Positions 16,497 to 24,971 of a DNA stretch of 64,000 bases are shown here, piece after piece (positions within the stretch are counted from its first letter, which is position 1; each line of letters begins with the position of its first letter). Source of the DNA: Nitrospinae bacterium bin107 (GTDB taxonomy: Bacteria > UBA8248). The notes beneath the pieces are model-generated. The model was not told the origin of the DNA. It saw only the letters and a list, made by a program, of their open reading frames with translations, and did no database searches. The stretch spans positions 28,754 through 92,753 of the forward strand of contig MPNJ01000016.1 in assembly GCA_002238965.1 (NCBI GenBank). The letters are read 5' to 3'. The position numbers and the translations under genes are program-made.

Positions 16497-16653
16497 AAGT
16501 CACAACCGTCCCTGCGGGCTAGTCTCAATAGAAAAAATCAGGTTTAATGTTTCCACAGCCGTGTTCTCATCGCCCTGCGTGATATGTTGTTGGTCAGATT
16601 CATCGAACAATTGCGCGCCCTGATCGCGAATTGAAATCGCGAGGAGTTCTCCG

Positions 16654-18381
16654 ATGCTCACCAAGCTCACAGCCCGCAACTTCAAGCGCTTCGACGAGGT
16701 CGAAGTCGAGTTGGGGAACCCGGTGGTGTTCATCGGCCCGAACAATTCGGGGAAAACCTCCGCAATGCAGGCTCTGGCTCTTTGGGATATCGGCCTCAAG
16801 CGCTGGAACGAGAAATACTCCGGGAAACGCACCCCGCAGAATCGACCGGGCGTCACCATCAACCGCAGGGACCTCCTCGCTATTCCCGTTCCGAGAGCAG
16901 CTCTTTTGTGGCGTGAACTCCATACCCGGGTAGTACGAAAAATCGCAGGAAGTCAGCAAACGAATAACGTACGAATCGATCTCATCGTCGAGGGCGTTAG
17001 TCGAGACAAGAAGTGGACTTGCGGCTTAGAATTCGACTATGCGAACCCCGAATCGTTTTATTGTAGACCGCTCCGTCGAGGCGAGGGCAAGACGCCGAAA
17101 CGAATGCCGATTCCAGAAGAAGCCGCAACGACGCATATCGCTTTACTTCCCCCCATGTCAGGTCTGGCGGCTACGGAAACTCGGCTCGACCAAGGCGCTA
17201 TTAACGTGCGGGTGGGAGAAGGGCGTACGGCGGAAGTGTTGCGAAATCTTTGCTACAAAATTCAAAATGAGACTCCCGAACTGTGGGAAAAATTAGTGAG
17301 TCAGATCAGTGATCTCTTCGGCTCCGAACTCGCGGAACCACGCTATGTGGAAGAGCGGGGAGAAATTTTGATGGAATATCGAGAGCATGGGACAAGTCTC
17401 GATCTGTCATCCAGCGGACGCGGTTTGCAACAAATTCTGTTGATACTGGCGTACATGTATGCGAATCCTGGAGCGATTATCCTTTTGGACGAACCCGACG
17501 CGCACCTCGAAATTCTCCGGCAGAGTCAAATCTACAAGCTGATCACAGATGTCGCAGAGGAACGTGGTAACCAGATCATCGCGGCGAGCCATTCGGAAGT
17601 TCTTTTGAATGAAGCCGCAGGTAAAGATATGGTCATTGCCTTCGTCGGACCTCCTCACCGCATCGACGACAAAGGAAGCCAGGTGCAAAAAGCGCTCCGT
17701 GAAATTGGGTTTGATCAGTATTATCAAGCCCAGCAGACCGGTTGGGTTCTTTATCTCGAAGGTTCAACGGATTTAGCGATATTACGGGCTTTAGCCGAGC
17801 GCCTAGACCATGAGAGGGCGATGAAGGCTTTGGAACGGCCTTTCGTACATTATGTTGGCAATCAGCCGTTACAGGCTGCGCAACATTATCACGGTCTTCG
17901 AGAAGCCTGCTCGGATTTGAAGGGTGTAGCTCTTTTCGACCGCTTGCAAGCGGGTATGCCGGAAAGCGGTGATCTTGAGTGCTTGATGTGGCGAAAGTGC
18001 GAAATCGAAAACTATTTCTGCACTCGGGCGACCTTGGAAGCTTATGCGCGAGGCTCAGCGGACTTAGAAGAACAGAGCCTCTTCACACTGCAAGTTGATA
18101 GGCGGCTTGAAGCGATGCGGGGTGCTATCATCGACATTGAAGGCGCCTTAGAAAGACTCGATAGAGGATCGCCATGGGGAGACGACATCAAGGCGAGTGA
18201 TGACTTCCTCACGCCGTTGTTCAAGACTTATTTCGACACACTCGAATTGCCCAACCTCATGGCCAAGAAGCAGTTTTACGAGCTCGCCTCCCATGTTCCC
18301 GAAGAGGAAATCGATACCGAGATCGCTGAAAAGCTGGATGCGATTGTCCGAGTTGCGGAGAGCGCCAAGCCTGAGTGTTGA
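16654..18381 (+). CDS. OLD-like AAA ATPase with C-terminal nuclease-like region
   Basis: 575 residues. An SMC/OLD-type ATPase occupies residues 1 to about 345: N-terminal KLTARNFKRFDEVEVELG, Walker A GPNNSGKT (28-35), a signature-like SSSGRGLQQ, Walker B AIILLDEPDAHLE and a histidine switch AASHSEVLL. From about residue 363 the segment GWVLYLEGSTDLAILRALAE looks like the start of a TOPRIM-type nuclease (conserved Glu). It is followed by GVALFDRLQ and RKCEIENYF, a pattern seen in OLD-like and related proteins. The TOPRIM DxD is not clear. Such proteins are common in phage-defence loci; here that is inferred from family and location. Confidence 0.75.
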   Translation: MLTKLTARNFKRFDEVEVELGNPVVFIGPNNSGKTSAMQALALWDIGLKRWNEKYSGKRTPQNRPGVTINRRDLLAIPVPRAALLWRELHTRVVRKIAGSQQTNNVRIDLIVEGVSRDKKWTCGLEFDYANPESFYCRPLRRGEGKTPKRMPIPEEAATTHIALLPPMSGLAATETRLDQGAINVRVGEGRTAEVLRNLCYKIQNETPELWEKLVSQISDLFGSELAEPRYVEERGEILMEYREHGTSLDLSSSGRGLQQILLILAYMYANPGAIILLDEPDAHLEILRQSQIYKLITDVAEERGNQIIAASHSEVLLNEAAGKDMVIAFVGPPHRIDDKGSQVQKALREIGFDQYYQAQQTGWVLYLEGSTDLAILRALAERLDHERAMKALERPFVHYVGNQPLQAAQHYHGLREACSDLKGVALFDRLQAGMPESGDLECLMWRKCEIENYFCTRATLEAYARGSADLEEQSLFTLQVDRRLEAMRGAIIDIEGALERLDRGSPWGDDIKASDDFLTPLFKTYFDTLELPNLMAKKQFYELASHVPEEEIDTEIAEKLDAIVRVAESAKPEC

Positions 18382-18488
18382 GTTACACCAGCATTGCCAT
18401 GGGCTGGAACTTCCTATCTTCGGAGTTGTTAAAAAATCCCTGAGTTCGTGATTTGTCGTATGGGCCCGACAAATGAAAGAGGATACAC

Positions 18489-18673
18489 CACTCCCCCCTT
18501 GAGGGTCGGTCTTTCCCCTCGGGAAGACCGACAGTGAACTGAGGGCGCAAGCCCGCAAGCGAACTGGTGGGGGGTAGTATTCGAAATGTATCACAACTCG
18601 CGATACACCCCCCACCGATTCAGCCTTCGCACAAACCGCTCGGCTTCATCGACTCCCCCTCAAGGGGGGAGTG
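18489..18673. repeat. Long inverted-repeat element, copy 1
   Basis: The ends are CACTCCCCCCTTGAGGG and CCCTCAAGGGGGGAGTG, reverse complements of each other. Inside, GGTGGGGGGTAGT near 18566 faces ACACCCCCCACCGATT near 18605, so the whole 185 bases can fold into one long stem. A second copy is at 21441-21603, sharing the ends and GAGGGCGYAAGCCCG, ACCCCCCACCGA and CCTTCGCAYAAACCGCTCGG. It encodes no protein and looks like a MITE- or REP-class element. Confidence 0.85.
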
Positions 18674-18778
18674 ATTCTTTTCTCTCTCGTTTGTTGGCGA
18701 TGCTATTCAGGGCGAAGTCCGCAACTACGCTGGCGGTGGTGAATCCCGAGTGAGAAGGGACATTTCCAACAACTCCTT

Positions 18779-18794
18779 GTAGGGGCGGTTCGCC
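18779..18794. repeat. Half copy of a small REP-like palindrome
   Basis: GTAGGGGCGGTTCGCC is the reverse complement of the GGCGAACCGCCCCTAC type of sequence found more completely at 20502-20525 and 61222-61241. The flanks also match: on the minus strand it continues into a CAAGGAGTTGTTGGAAA stretch, resembling CAAAATTGTTAAAA after the 20.5-kb copy. Confidence 0.5.
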
Positions 18795-18887
18795 ACTCCT
18801 CGTTTCTTTGCCATCCCTCGCTCTTTTCCGTAATGTGAATCGTTGCGATTTTGAAAACGAAGAATTGGCAGGGATAGTTCAAGATGA

Positions 18888-20441
18888 ATGAGAAAAGAGA
18901 TGAAACCGGACATGGTTGAACGCATCATGAAATATCCAATGTGGTGCGGAGCAGGCTGGATTGTTTTACTCGGTGTTGTGGCTTGGCTTTTCCAAAGTTG
19001 GCCGGGAGGTTTCTGGGGTTGGCTAGGGGTCTCATGGGAATGGTTGCGGGAGACGCCGGGTGGTTATGAATCGGCCTCGACGACGATTCGCAATCTCGGC
19101 TTGTTCGCCGCCGCGCCTTTTGCTTTATGGTTCGCCTACTGGCGCGCCAGGGTTGCAGATCGTCAATCCAAAACAGCGCAGGAAAGTCTACTGAACGAAC
19201 GCTACCAGAAAAGCGCGGAGATGCTCGGTCATCCCGATATCGGGTCTGTTCGTATCGGCGGCATTCACGCTCTGGCTCGTCTCGCCAGTGAGTCCCCGGA
19301 AACTTTCCATCTGCCGGTTATGCAGCTTTTCGCCGCATTTGTCGTAGACCGGACGAGAGGAGAAACAGCGGCGCAAGTCGGATTGATTACGGATTCAGAA
19401 AAGCCTGGAACCGAAGAAAGACGTAAAGCGGAATCCGAAAGTTCCGGAAAGGAAGTAGACGATACGGGTGAAGATTATCGACGAAATATCGAGTCCGCAT
19501 CGGCGGAGTTTTTCGGTCCGTTCTTTGCTGCCGACAGGGAAGTCGGACCGGTTCCCGGATTGGCGAAGGATGTGGAAGAGGTCATGAATCAAATCGCACA
19601 ACGGAGCCAAAAGCAAATTGCTCTGGAGGGCAAGGAAGCATTCAGGATGAATCTCGCCGATGCGTCTCTGCATGGGCTTATCTTTCATGAGGCGGATTTT
19701 TCTAATTTCGACTTCACAAAAGCGGATTTGCGTCGTGTGCGGGGCTGGCGGGCTCGCCTCACTAGCGCTGTTCTTCCAGGTGCTGATTTAAGTGGTGCAA
19801 ATATGAACGGCGCTGATTTTCGCGATGCCGACATGAGGCGCGTGAACCTTACTGCAGCTAGGCTAGAGGGTGCGGACATTAGAAATGCCAAGCTTGGTCT
19901 CGTTGATTTGGTAGGTCAAAACCTTTGGAAGGGATCCATTTTCCCCTCGAAACTGGTAGGCACTCTTTTAGGCGGAGCAGACTTGAGAGGAGCCGATTTG
20001 GGCAGGGCGGATATGCGCGGAGCGTCATTAGGAGGCGCGAAACTCGATACTGCGAATCTTGGCGGAGCGAACTTGAACGGAGCGGATTTGAGGGCAGCAA
20101 GTTTGAGAGACGCACATCTTGGCGGAGCCGATCTGGGCAACGCAAATCTCGGTGGTTCAGGCGCTGACCTGAGCAGAGCCGACCTAACGGGCGCAAATCT
20201 GGCGAGCGCGAACCTCGGCAACGCGAACTTGGCTGGCGCATATCTCAGTGATGTGAACGTAAGCGGTGCCGATTTTTCCAACGATTGGAGGAGTGGAACC
20301 GCATCTCCAGCACACGGCTTGACGCAACAGCAACTCGATCAGACGACAGCGGACCCGAGTAACCCGCCCGATTTAGATGGTGTCCTTGACCCCGAAACGG
20401 GCGAGCAACTGGAATGGCGCGGAAAACCCCTCAACGAATGA
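18888..20441 (+). CDS. Membrane-anchored pentapeptide-repeat protein
   Basis: 517 residues. The N-terminus has two hydrophobic segments (about 15-50 and 65-85: WCGAGWIVLLGVVAWLF, then LGLFAAAPFALWFAYW). A cytoplasmic helical part of about 160 residues follows with IGSVRIGGIHALARLASESP, seen in other pentapeptide-repeat membrane proteins. From about residue 250 to 463 the A(D/N)LXX pentapeptide repeats run almost unbroken, with a break around 345-360, forming a right-handed quadrilateral beta-helix. The function is unknown. It follows the OLD-like ATPase in an accessory region with no recognised partner. ATG at 18888 is used; 18900 is possible, as neither has a strong ribosome site. Confidence 0.85.
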   Translation: MRKEMKPDMVERIMKYPMWCGAGWIVLLGVVAWLFQSWPGGFWGWLGVSWEWLRETPGGYESASTTIRNLGLFAAAPFALWFAYWRARVADRQSKTAQESLLNERYQKSAEMLGHPDIGSVRIGGIHALARLASESPETFHLPVMQLFAAFVVDRTRGETAAQVGLITDSEKPGTEERRKAESESSGKEVDDTGEDYRRNIESASAEFFGPFFAADREVGPVPGLAKDVEEVMNQIAQRSQKQIALEGKEAFRMNLADASLHGLIFHEADFSNFDFTKADLRRVRGWRARLTSAVLPGADLSGANMNGADFRDADMRRVNLTAARLEGADIRNAKLGLVDLVGQNLWKGSIFPSKLVGTLLGGADLRGADLGRADMRGASLGGAKLDTANLGGANLNGADLRAASLRDAHLGGADLGNANLGGSGADLSRADLTGANLASANLGNANLAGAYLSDVNVSGADFSNDWRSGTASPAHGLTQQQLDQTTADPSNPPDLDGVLDPETGEQLEWRGKPLNE

Positions 20442-20501
20442 CATTCCACACTAACTAAACCACATCACTTTCGACAATAGAGATGATCTGCAGTTAAAGA
20501 A

Positions 20502-20525
20502 GGGCGGCTCGCGAGCCGCCCCTAC
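20502..20525. repeat. REP-like palindrome after the pentapeptide gene
   Basis: GGGCGGCTCGCGAGCCGCCC is a perfect 20-base palindrome followed by CTAC. Lacking a T-tract, it is not a standard terminator, though it could fold in the transcript 60 bases past the stop at 20441. Relatives are at 18779 and 61222. Confidence 0.6.
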
Positions 20526-20608
20526 AAAATTGTTAAAAGCGGATCAAGGATCCCCTGGCCGTTTAGAACGGGATAAAATCTGGAGCCGCGCTCTCTGTTC
20601 CATCTCCA

Positions 20609-21046
20609 TCAACACCATTTCGGGCGGCGTCCGCCGCGGTAGGGCAGGGCGTGGCCGGTGGCGAGTAGCAGCGTGGCGAGGTCGCGCCCGTCCGCCAGCA
20701 GTACGCTCGCCACGACGCGGCGGCCGAACTTGCCGTGCGTCACGTTGATGAGCCAGACCTGCTCGCCGATGACGCCCCGCACGAAATCGCGCGCGGCGAG
20801 GCCCCTCCGGCGCTCGTACTCGCCGCACTTGGGCCGCCTGATCTCGGGCGTGTCGACGCCGCGCACCCGCACGTTGGTCTGCGCGATGAGGCCCGGCCAA
20901 ACCCTGGCCTCGACCTTCACGGTGTCGCCGTCGAGCACTCTCGTCACGCGCGCGGGCACGCGCTGCTCGAACGCCGCCGCGTTGGCCGCGAGGGCAAGGG
21001 CCAAGGTGATGATTCCGCATGTGATGAAACGGGTCTGGTAGCGCAT
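20609..21046 (-). CDS. Exported thermonuclease-family (SNase-like) protein
   Basis: 145 residues. The start MRYQTRFITCGIITLALALA is followed by ANAAA, a clear signal peptide, and GGAG lies upstream; a longer frame lacks family similarity. The mature part is a staphylococcal-nuclease fold: VTRVLDGDTVKV, VRVRGVDTPEIRRPKCGEYE, AARDFVRG, GRRVVASVLLADGRDLATLL. The catalytic Arg (VRVRGVDTPE) and Asp/Thr (DGDT) positions are kept. It probably cleaves nucleic acids outside the cytoplasm. It stands alone on the minus strand. Confidence 0.88.
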   Translation of the reverse strand: MRYQTRFITCGIITLALALAANAAAFEQRVPARVTRVLDGDTVKVEARVWPGLIAQTNVRVRGVDTPEIRRPKCGEYERRRGLAARDFVRGVIGEQVWLINVTHGKFGRRVVASVLLADGRDLATLLLATGHALPYRGGRRPKWC

Positions 21047-21440
21047 CTCGGGTCTCCTCGTGTTCCTCGTGTGGTGTCCTCGTGCAGCAGATGGGTCTCG
21101 CAAAAAGATTACAGGAGAAAAAGGGATTTGCGAACGGGAGCATGATTGGGGGAGACGCTTCTTTTTCAGGGTTGCTTCTCGAGCCTTGAGCGGGCGTTCC
21201 CGGAATCGCCTGCACCGAGACAAAAGCGCAGCCGGATTGCGCCGGTGGCGCCTTCGCTAGATTCAAAACGCGGCAATCGCTCCTTCTTCGGCCGCGGCGA
21301 ACACTCGTTTATCGGGGTTGTTGACAAAGACCCCTTTTCAGGGAGTAGAAAGGACGCCCCTCTCGACTGGAAAAGCAACCTCCCCTACCCCCCCTTGTCA
21401 GGGCTGTTGAGAAACCTCACAAAAGGAGCGCGGTGAATTT

Positions 21441-21603
21441 CACTCCCCCCTTGAGGGGGAGTCGAAGAGCTGAGGGCGTAAGCCCGAAAGCGATTCGGTG
21501 GGGGGTATAACTCGGAGTGGCGATAAAACGTGATTCACCCCCCACCGAATCGGCCTTCGCATAAACCGCTCGGCCTCTTCGACTCCCCCTCAAGGGGGGA
21601 GTG
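21441..21603. repeat. Long inverted-repeat element, copy 2
   Basis: Starts CACTCCCCCCTTGAGGGGGA and ends TCCCCCTCAAGGGGGGAGTG, so its ends are near-perfect inverted repeats of about 20 bases. Inner arms GATTCGGTGGGGGGT (near 21491) and ACCCCCCACCGAATC (near 21537) also pair. It is 22 bases shorter than copy 1 in the variable parts, so the copies are not a recent duplication. Confidence 0.85.
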
Positions 21604-21933
21604 GTTGTTGGGGGGCTCTGCAAGGGGAGAATGGTTTGGCGCGATCCGTAAGGACTTTTCAACACCCCCTCCTCGCCCGGACTTGATCGTCCCGCCGGAA
21701 TGACGGTCAAAACTGCATTTCCTCCCGCCCCGGTCGACGCCGTGTACGCATCTGCCCGCATTTGCGGTGATCGTGTTCTCGGAGTGGCGGGGTATGATGG
21801 GAAGGCCCTCCGTCGGCCTTCGGTTTTTCAGGTGTCGAATCAGGCGCCGATCGCTGGAGGCGGGTGGCCGCTCCGTCGAGGTGCCGATCATGAATAATGC
21901 AAATAATAATTTCCGTAAATTCCGATAAAATTA

Positions 21934-21959
21934 GATAAATTCACGGGGTTTTTCGATAA
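21934..21959. repeat. 26-base sequence shared with 62445-62470 (inverse orientation)
   Basis: These bases are identical to the reverse complement of 62445-62470, 40 kb away, both in AT-rich non-coding DNA. The core is CACGGGGTTTTTCGATAA. Both loci also have a nearby plus-strand GCAAATGCGGG-type stretch (about 22049 and 62308). Confidence 0.65.
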
Positions 21960-22074
21960 TTTTCCGGCTATTTTTTTCTTGGGAAAAGGCGCTGCGGAAT
22001 CCGGGCGCAGGGGAAGTCTGCCATGGTTCGCGCCTCGCGCAATAACTGCAAATGCGGGGAATTGCGGGGTTGAA

Positions 22075-22099
22075 AATCCCCCGGGCGAGCGCCCGGGGG
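22075..22099 (-). terminator. Terminator of the thiolase operon
   Basis: CCCCCGGGCG and CGCCCGGGGG form a ten-base GC stem with a two-base spacer. On the minus strand it lies just past the thiolase stop and is followed by ATTTT. Confidence 0.75.
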
Positions 22100-22112
22100 T
22101 TTCATGAATCGC

Positions 22113-23309
22113 TTAATTCTTGCTCAGGACGAAGACGCTGGAGACCGCGCCGGGGCCGCCGAGGGTGTGGCCGAGCGCGCGTTTCGCGCCCTTCACCTGG
22201 CGGTCGCCGCAGCGCCCCAGGAGCTGGTGCGTCAGGTCCGCCACCACGCGCGCGCCCGTCGCGCCGATGGGATGGCCGCAGCTTTTGAGGCCGCCCGAGG
22301 TGTTCACGGGCAGCTCGCCGCCGAGTCTGCTCGCGCCGCTCTTCACGAAATCGGGCCCCTCGCCCTTCTTGACGAAGCCCAAATCCTCATAGTTCAGGAT
22401 CTCCGTAATCGTAAAACAATCATGCACTTCCGCCAGGTCTATCTCCTCGCGGGGGTTCGTGACGCCGGCCTGCTCGTAGGCCTGGCGCGCGGCTTCCTGC
22501 GTGGCCTCGAAGCCGATGAAGCTGAACCTGGGGTTGAACGCGGTGGTGATGTAGCCAGTCGCGCACGAGAGACCCATGCCGTCGATCAAGACGTAGTCTT
22601 TCTTGTCGAAGCGCGATTCGGCCAGGTCCGCCCGGCAGAGCACGACCGCGGCGGCGCCGTCCGTCGTGGGGCAGCAATCATACAGGCCCAGAGGCTCCGT
22701 GACCGGCGGGGCCTTCAGGACCTGCTCCTTGGTGATCTCCTTCCTGAAGTGCGCGCGCGAGTTCAGGCTGCCGTGGTAGTGGTTCTTCACCGCCACCTCG
22801 GCGAGGTCTTCCTTATCCGCGCCGAATTCCTCGAAATACCGCCTCGCCAGAACGGCGAAACTGCCCGGCGCCGTGCGGCCCTTCGAGTACATAGGATGAA
22901 GTTTTTCAACGTGTTGCGCGACCAGGCTGCCCCGCGGCGGGACCTCGCGCATCTTCTCGGCGCCGACGGCCAGGACGACGTCGTGCATGCCTGAGGCGAC
23001 GGCCATCGCCGCCATGCGGACGGCCTCCATGCCCGTGGTGCAGTAGTTCGAGACCCGCGAGACGGGCTTCGGGTAGAGGTTCAGCGCCTCTGCGAGCGAG
23101 GGTCCGCCGGTGCCGTCGAAGCCCCAGCCGAGCGGCAGATACGTGCCCAGCCACGCGGCTTCGATGTCTTCGCCGCTCACGCCTGCATCCTCATAGGCCT
23201 CGTAGGCGGCTTCCACCACGAGGTCGTTATAGCTCTGCTCGAAGAGTTCTCCGAATTTCGTGATGCCCACACCGATGATGGCGACTTTTCCGGCGATGGT
23301 TCCGCTCAT
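22113..23309 (-). CDS. Thiolase-family acyltransferase (SCP2/lipid-transfer type)
   Basis: 398 residues. The nucleophile Cys90 lies in RVSNYCTTGMEAVR; VHDCFTITEI and SGGLKSCGHPIGATGAR supply the His and second Cys of the thiolase triad. The family includes acetyl-CoA acetyltransferases and SCP2-like thiolases acting on acyl-CoAs in the cytoplasm. The gene lies 47 bases after the HMGCS-like/DUF35 gene on the same strand. In archaea, thiolase, HMG-CoA synthase and a DUF35 protein form a channelling complex, so the pair probably works together here too. The substrate is unknown. Confidence 0.88.
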   Translation of the reverse strand: MSGTIAGKVAIIGVGITKFGELFEQSYNDLVVEAAYEAYEDAGVSGEDIEAAWLGTYLPLGWGFDGTGGPSLAEALNLYPKPVSRVSNYCTTGMEAVRMAAMAVASGMHDVVLAVGAEKMREVPPRGSLVAQHVEKLHPMYSKGRTAPGSFAVLARRYFEEFGADKEDLAEVAVKNHYHGSLNSRAHFRKEITKEQVLKAPPVTEPLGLYDCCPTTDGAAAVVLCRADLAESRFDKKDYVLIDGMGLSCATGYITTAFNPRFSFIGFEATQEAARQAYEQAGVTNPREEIDLAEVHDCFTITEILNYEDLGFVKKGEGPDFVKSGASRLGGELPVNTSGGLKSCGHPIGATGARVVADLTHQLLGRCGDRQVKGAKRALGHTLGGPGAVSSVFVLSKN

Positions 23310-23356
23310 GGCTAACTCCTTGAAAAAAGATGTCTTTCTTCAGAAAATATAAAGCC

Positions 23357-24760
23357 CTATTCGGCGGGGCGCAGTTTCCAGAAGTAATTATAATACCCAT
23401 CGCCCTGATGGAGAAGCCTGAAAGTGAGTTCGCACTCCATTCCGATGTGGACCTCGTCTTTCACCTGGCTCGTCATCTGGCCGTAAAACCGACCGCCGCC
23501 CTCGAGTTCCACCGTAGCCATGGTGATGAAGCCCTCGGGCGATGGGGGCAGGTAGTCATGGATGAAGGTGAAGATTTTGCCCCGGCGGCCCAGTTTCCGC
23601 TCATCCCATTCATCCCGCGTACCACAGGCGTTGCAGACCTGCTGGCGGGGATACTGAAGCTCCCCGCATGAGCGGCAAACCCCCGCCATCAGGCGCATGG
23701 TCGCCCTGTTTTCCTTCCACAGGATGCTGGGCGAGGTGAAGGGCTTGATTTCTTCCTCGGGTGATAACCCATTGAATTTCAACCATTGTCCATAGTTCGG
23801 GATGGCGCGCGCGCGCTCCACGGACCAGCCGACTCCCCGCTGCGTCCTCAGGGAATGGACCTTGTCCGTCGCTCGGAGCAGGATGGCTTCGCCACCGCTC
23901 CCGTGACCCGCGACGATGATGTGCTCGCCCGGTTCCGCGCTCTGGAGCGCATCGACGAGGGAGAGCAGAGGCGCGGCCGCTCCGGAATCCCCGAGGCGCG
24001 CGATGAGGGGGCTTTCGGGATAGGCCGAGTCGGGAAAGCCCAGTTTCCGGGCGATTGCGGCGTGGGTGCGGGCGTCTGGGGCGTAGACGAGTACGCGCGC
24101 GATGTCCTCTCTCGTGGCCCCTGTCTGGCTCAGCAGTCCCTCGACGGTGGCGACGCTCTGGCGCACATAGCCGTAGTCCTGGATGAACTTGGCGTCACCG
24201 GCGGAGACGGCTCCCTCGCCCGGCAGCCGCCACCGGTCGATGAAATCCTCAGACCATGAGTAAACCGCCTCGATCTCGGCGGCGACGTCCTCTCCCTTGC
24301 CGAGCAGCACGGCCGCCGCGCCGTCGCAAAGGCTTAATTCATCGGGACTTCCCGGCAGCGCGGGCCTTTTCTCCGCCGCCACCACGGCCGCCGATTTGGA
24401 GGAGCCTGCTTCGATGGCGTCACACGCGGCCTTGAGCGCGGACGTGCCCGCGCGCACCGAGCCGCCTGCATCCAGGGTGAAGAGTGTTTCGGGCAGATCG
24501 GCCGCCGCCGCGAGAACGGAAGCGTTTGATTTTTCGGCGTATGGGTGGGTCGTTGAGGCGAAATAGAGGGAATCGACCTGGGAATCGCCCCAGCCCGCCG
24601 CGTTGATCAGCGCCTCCACTCCCATGGTGATGGGGTCCTCGTCGAAACCGGCCAGCGGGCGTGAAGCCCTCCGGTTGCCGGTTCCCCATACGGCCCGCAC
24701 GGTCTCTCCATCCAGGCGATGAAAGGGAATATATGCTCCCACACGTGTGATACCAGCCAT
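23357..24760 (-). CDS. HMG-CoA-synthase-like / DUF35 (zinc ribbon + OB-fold) fusion
   Basis: 467 residues, starting at the ATG after AGGAGGAGAA. Residues 1 to about 325 are a condensing-enzyme fold like HMG-CoA synthase (GAYIPFHRLD, YFASTTHPYAEKSNA, LVYAPDARTH). From about 340 there is a DUF35 module: zinc ribbon CRSCGELQYPRQQVCNACG and an OB-fold (IFTFIHDYLPP onward). In HMG-CoA synthases the nucleophile lies in a (A)CxAGT pattern; here the aligned segment is GGSVRAGTSAL with Val102 at the Cys place. The protein may therefore be non-catalytic, or use different chemistry. It probably binds acyl-CoA and pairs with the thiolase downstream. Confidence 0.82.
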   Translation of the reverse strand: MAGITRVGAYIPFHRLDGETVRAVWGTGNRRASRPLAGFDEDPITMGVEALINAAGWGDSQVDSLYFASTTHPYAEKSNASVLAAAADLPETLFTLDAGGSVRAGTSALKAACDAIEAGSSKSAAVVAAEKRPALPGSPDELSLCDGAAAVLLGKGEDVAAEIEAVYSWSEDFIDRWRLPGEGAVSAGDAKFIQDYGYVRQSVATVEGLLSQTGATREDIARVLVYAPDARTHAAIARKLGFPDSAYPESPLIARLGDSGAAAPLLSLVDALQSAEPGEHIIVAGHGSGGEAILLRATDKVHSLRTQRGVGWSVERARAIPNYGQWLKFNGLSPEEEIKPFTSPSILWKENRATMRLMAGVCRSCGELQYPRQQVCNACGTRDEWDERKLGRRGKIFTFIHDYLPPSPEGFITMATVELEGGGRFYGQMTSQVKDEVHIGMECELTFRLLHQGDGYYNYFWKLRPAE

Positions 24761-24971
24761 TTCTCCTCCTTCAAGTTTTCTTCGGAAATCGGGGTGATTT
24801 TTCTCTCGTGCGGGCCAAATAGTCAAGCCGCGCAAGGGTTTTATGGTTGTTATGGGTGCGCGGCGAATCAGATTTCAGGGTTTTGCATCTCGCACGCCTT
24901 CTCTAAATGCCCCAATTCTTCTATGATACAGATGCTCGCCAACTATATATTTCATGCGGGAGAAAAGACGA

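Larger units (their letters stand above)
18382..18887. other. Repeat-rich intergenic region
   Basis: About 500 bases with no convincing gene between the ATPase and the pentapeptide protein. It holds one copy of a long inverted-repeat element (18489-18673) and half of a small GGGGCGGTTCGCC palindromic repeat (18779-18794). A 67-codon minus-strand frame over 18725-18928 is judged to be repeat-derived. Confidence 0.6.
21047..22074. other. 1-kb non-coding stretch with repeats
   Basis: No supported gene. It contains the second long inverted-repeat element (21441-21603), AT-rich sequence at 21895-21980, and at 21934-21959 a 26-base segment repeated in inverse orientation at 62445-62470. Short frames here have no family features. 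Confidence 0.6.

Noticed and set aside
18725..18928. 67-codon minus-strand frame
   Set aside because: It runs through the REP-like repeat and into the start of the pentapeptide gene; likely repeat-derived.
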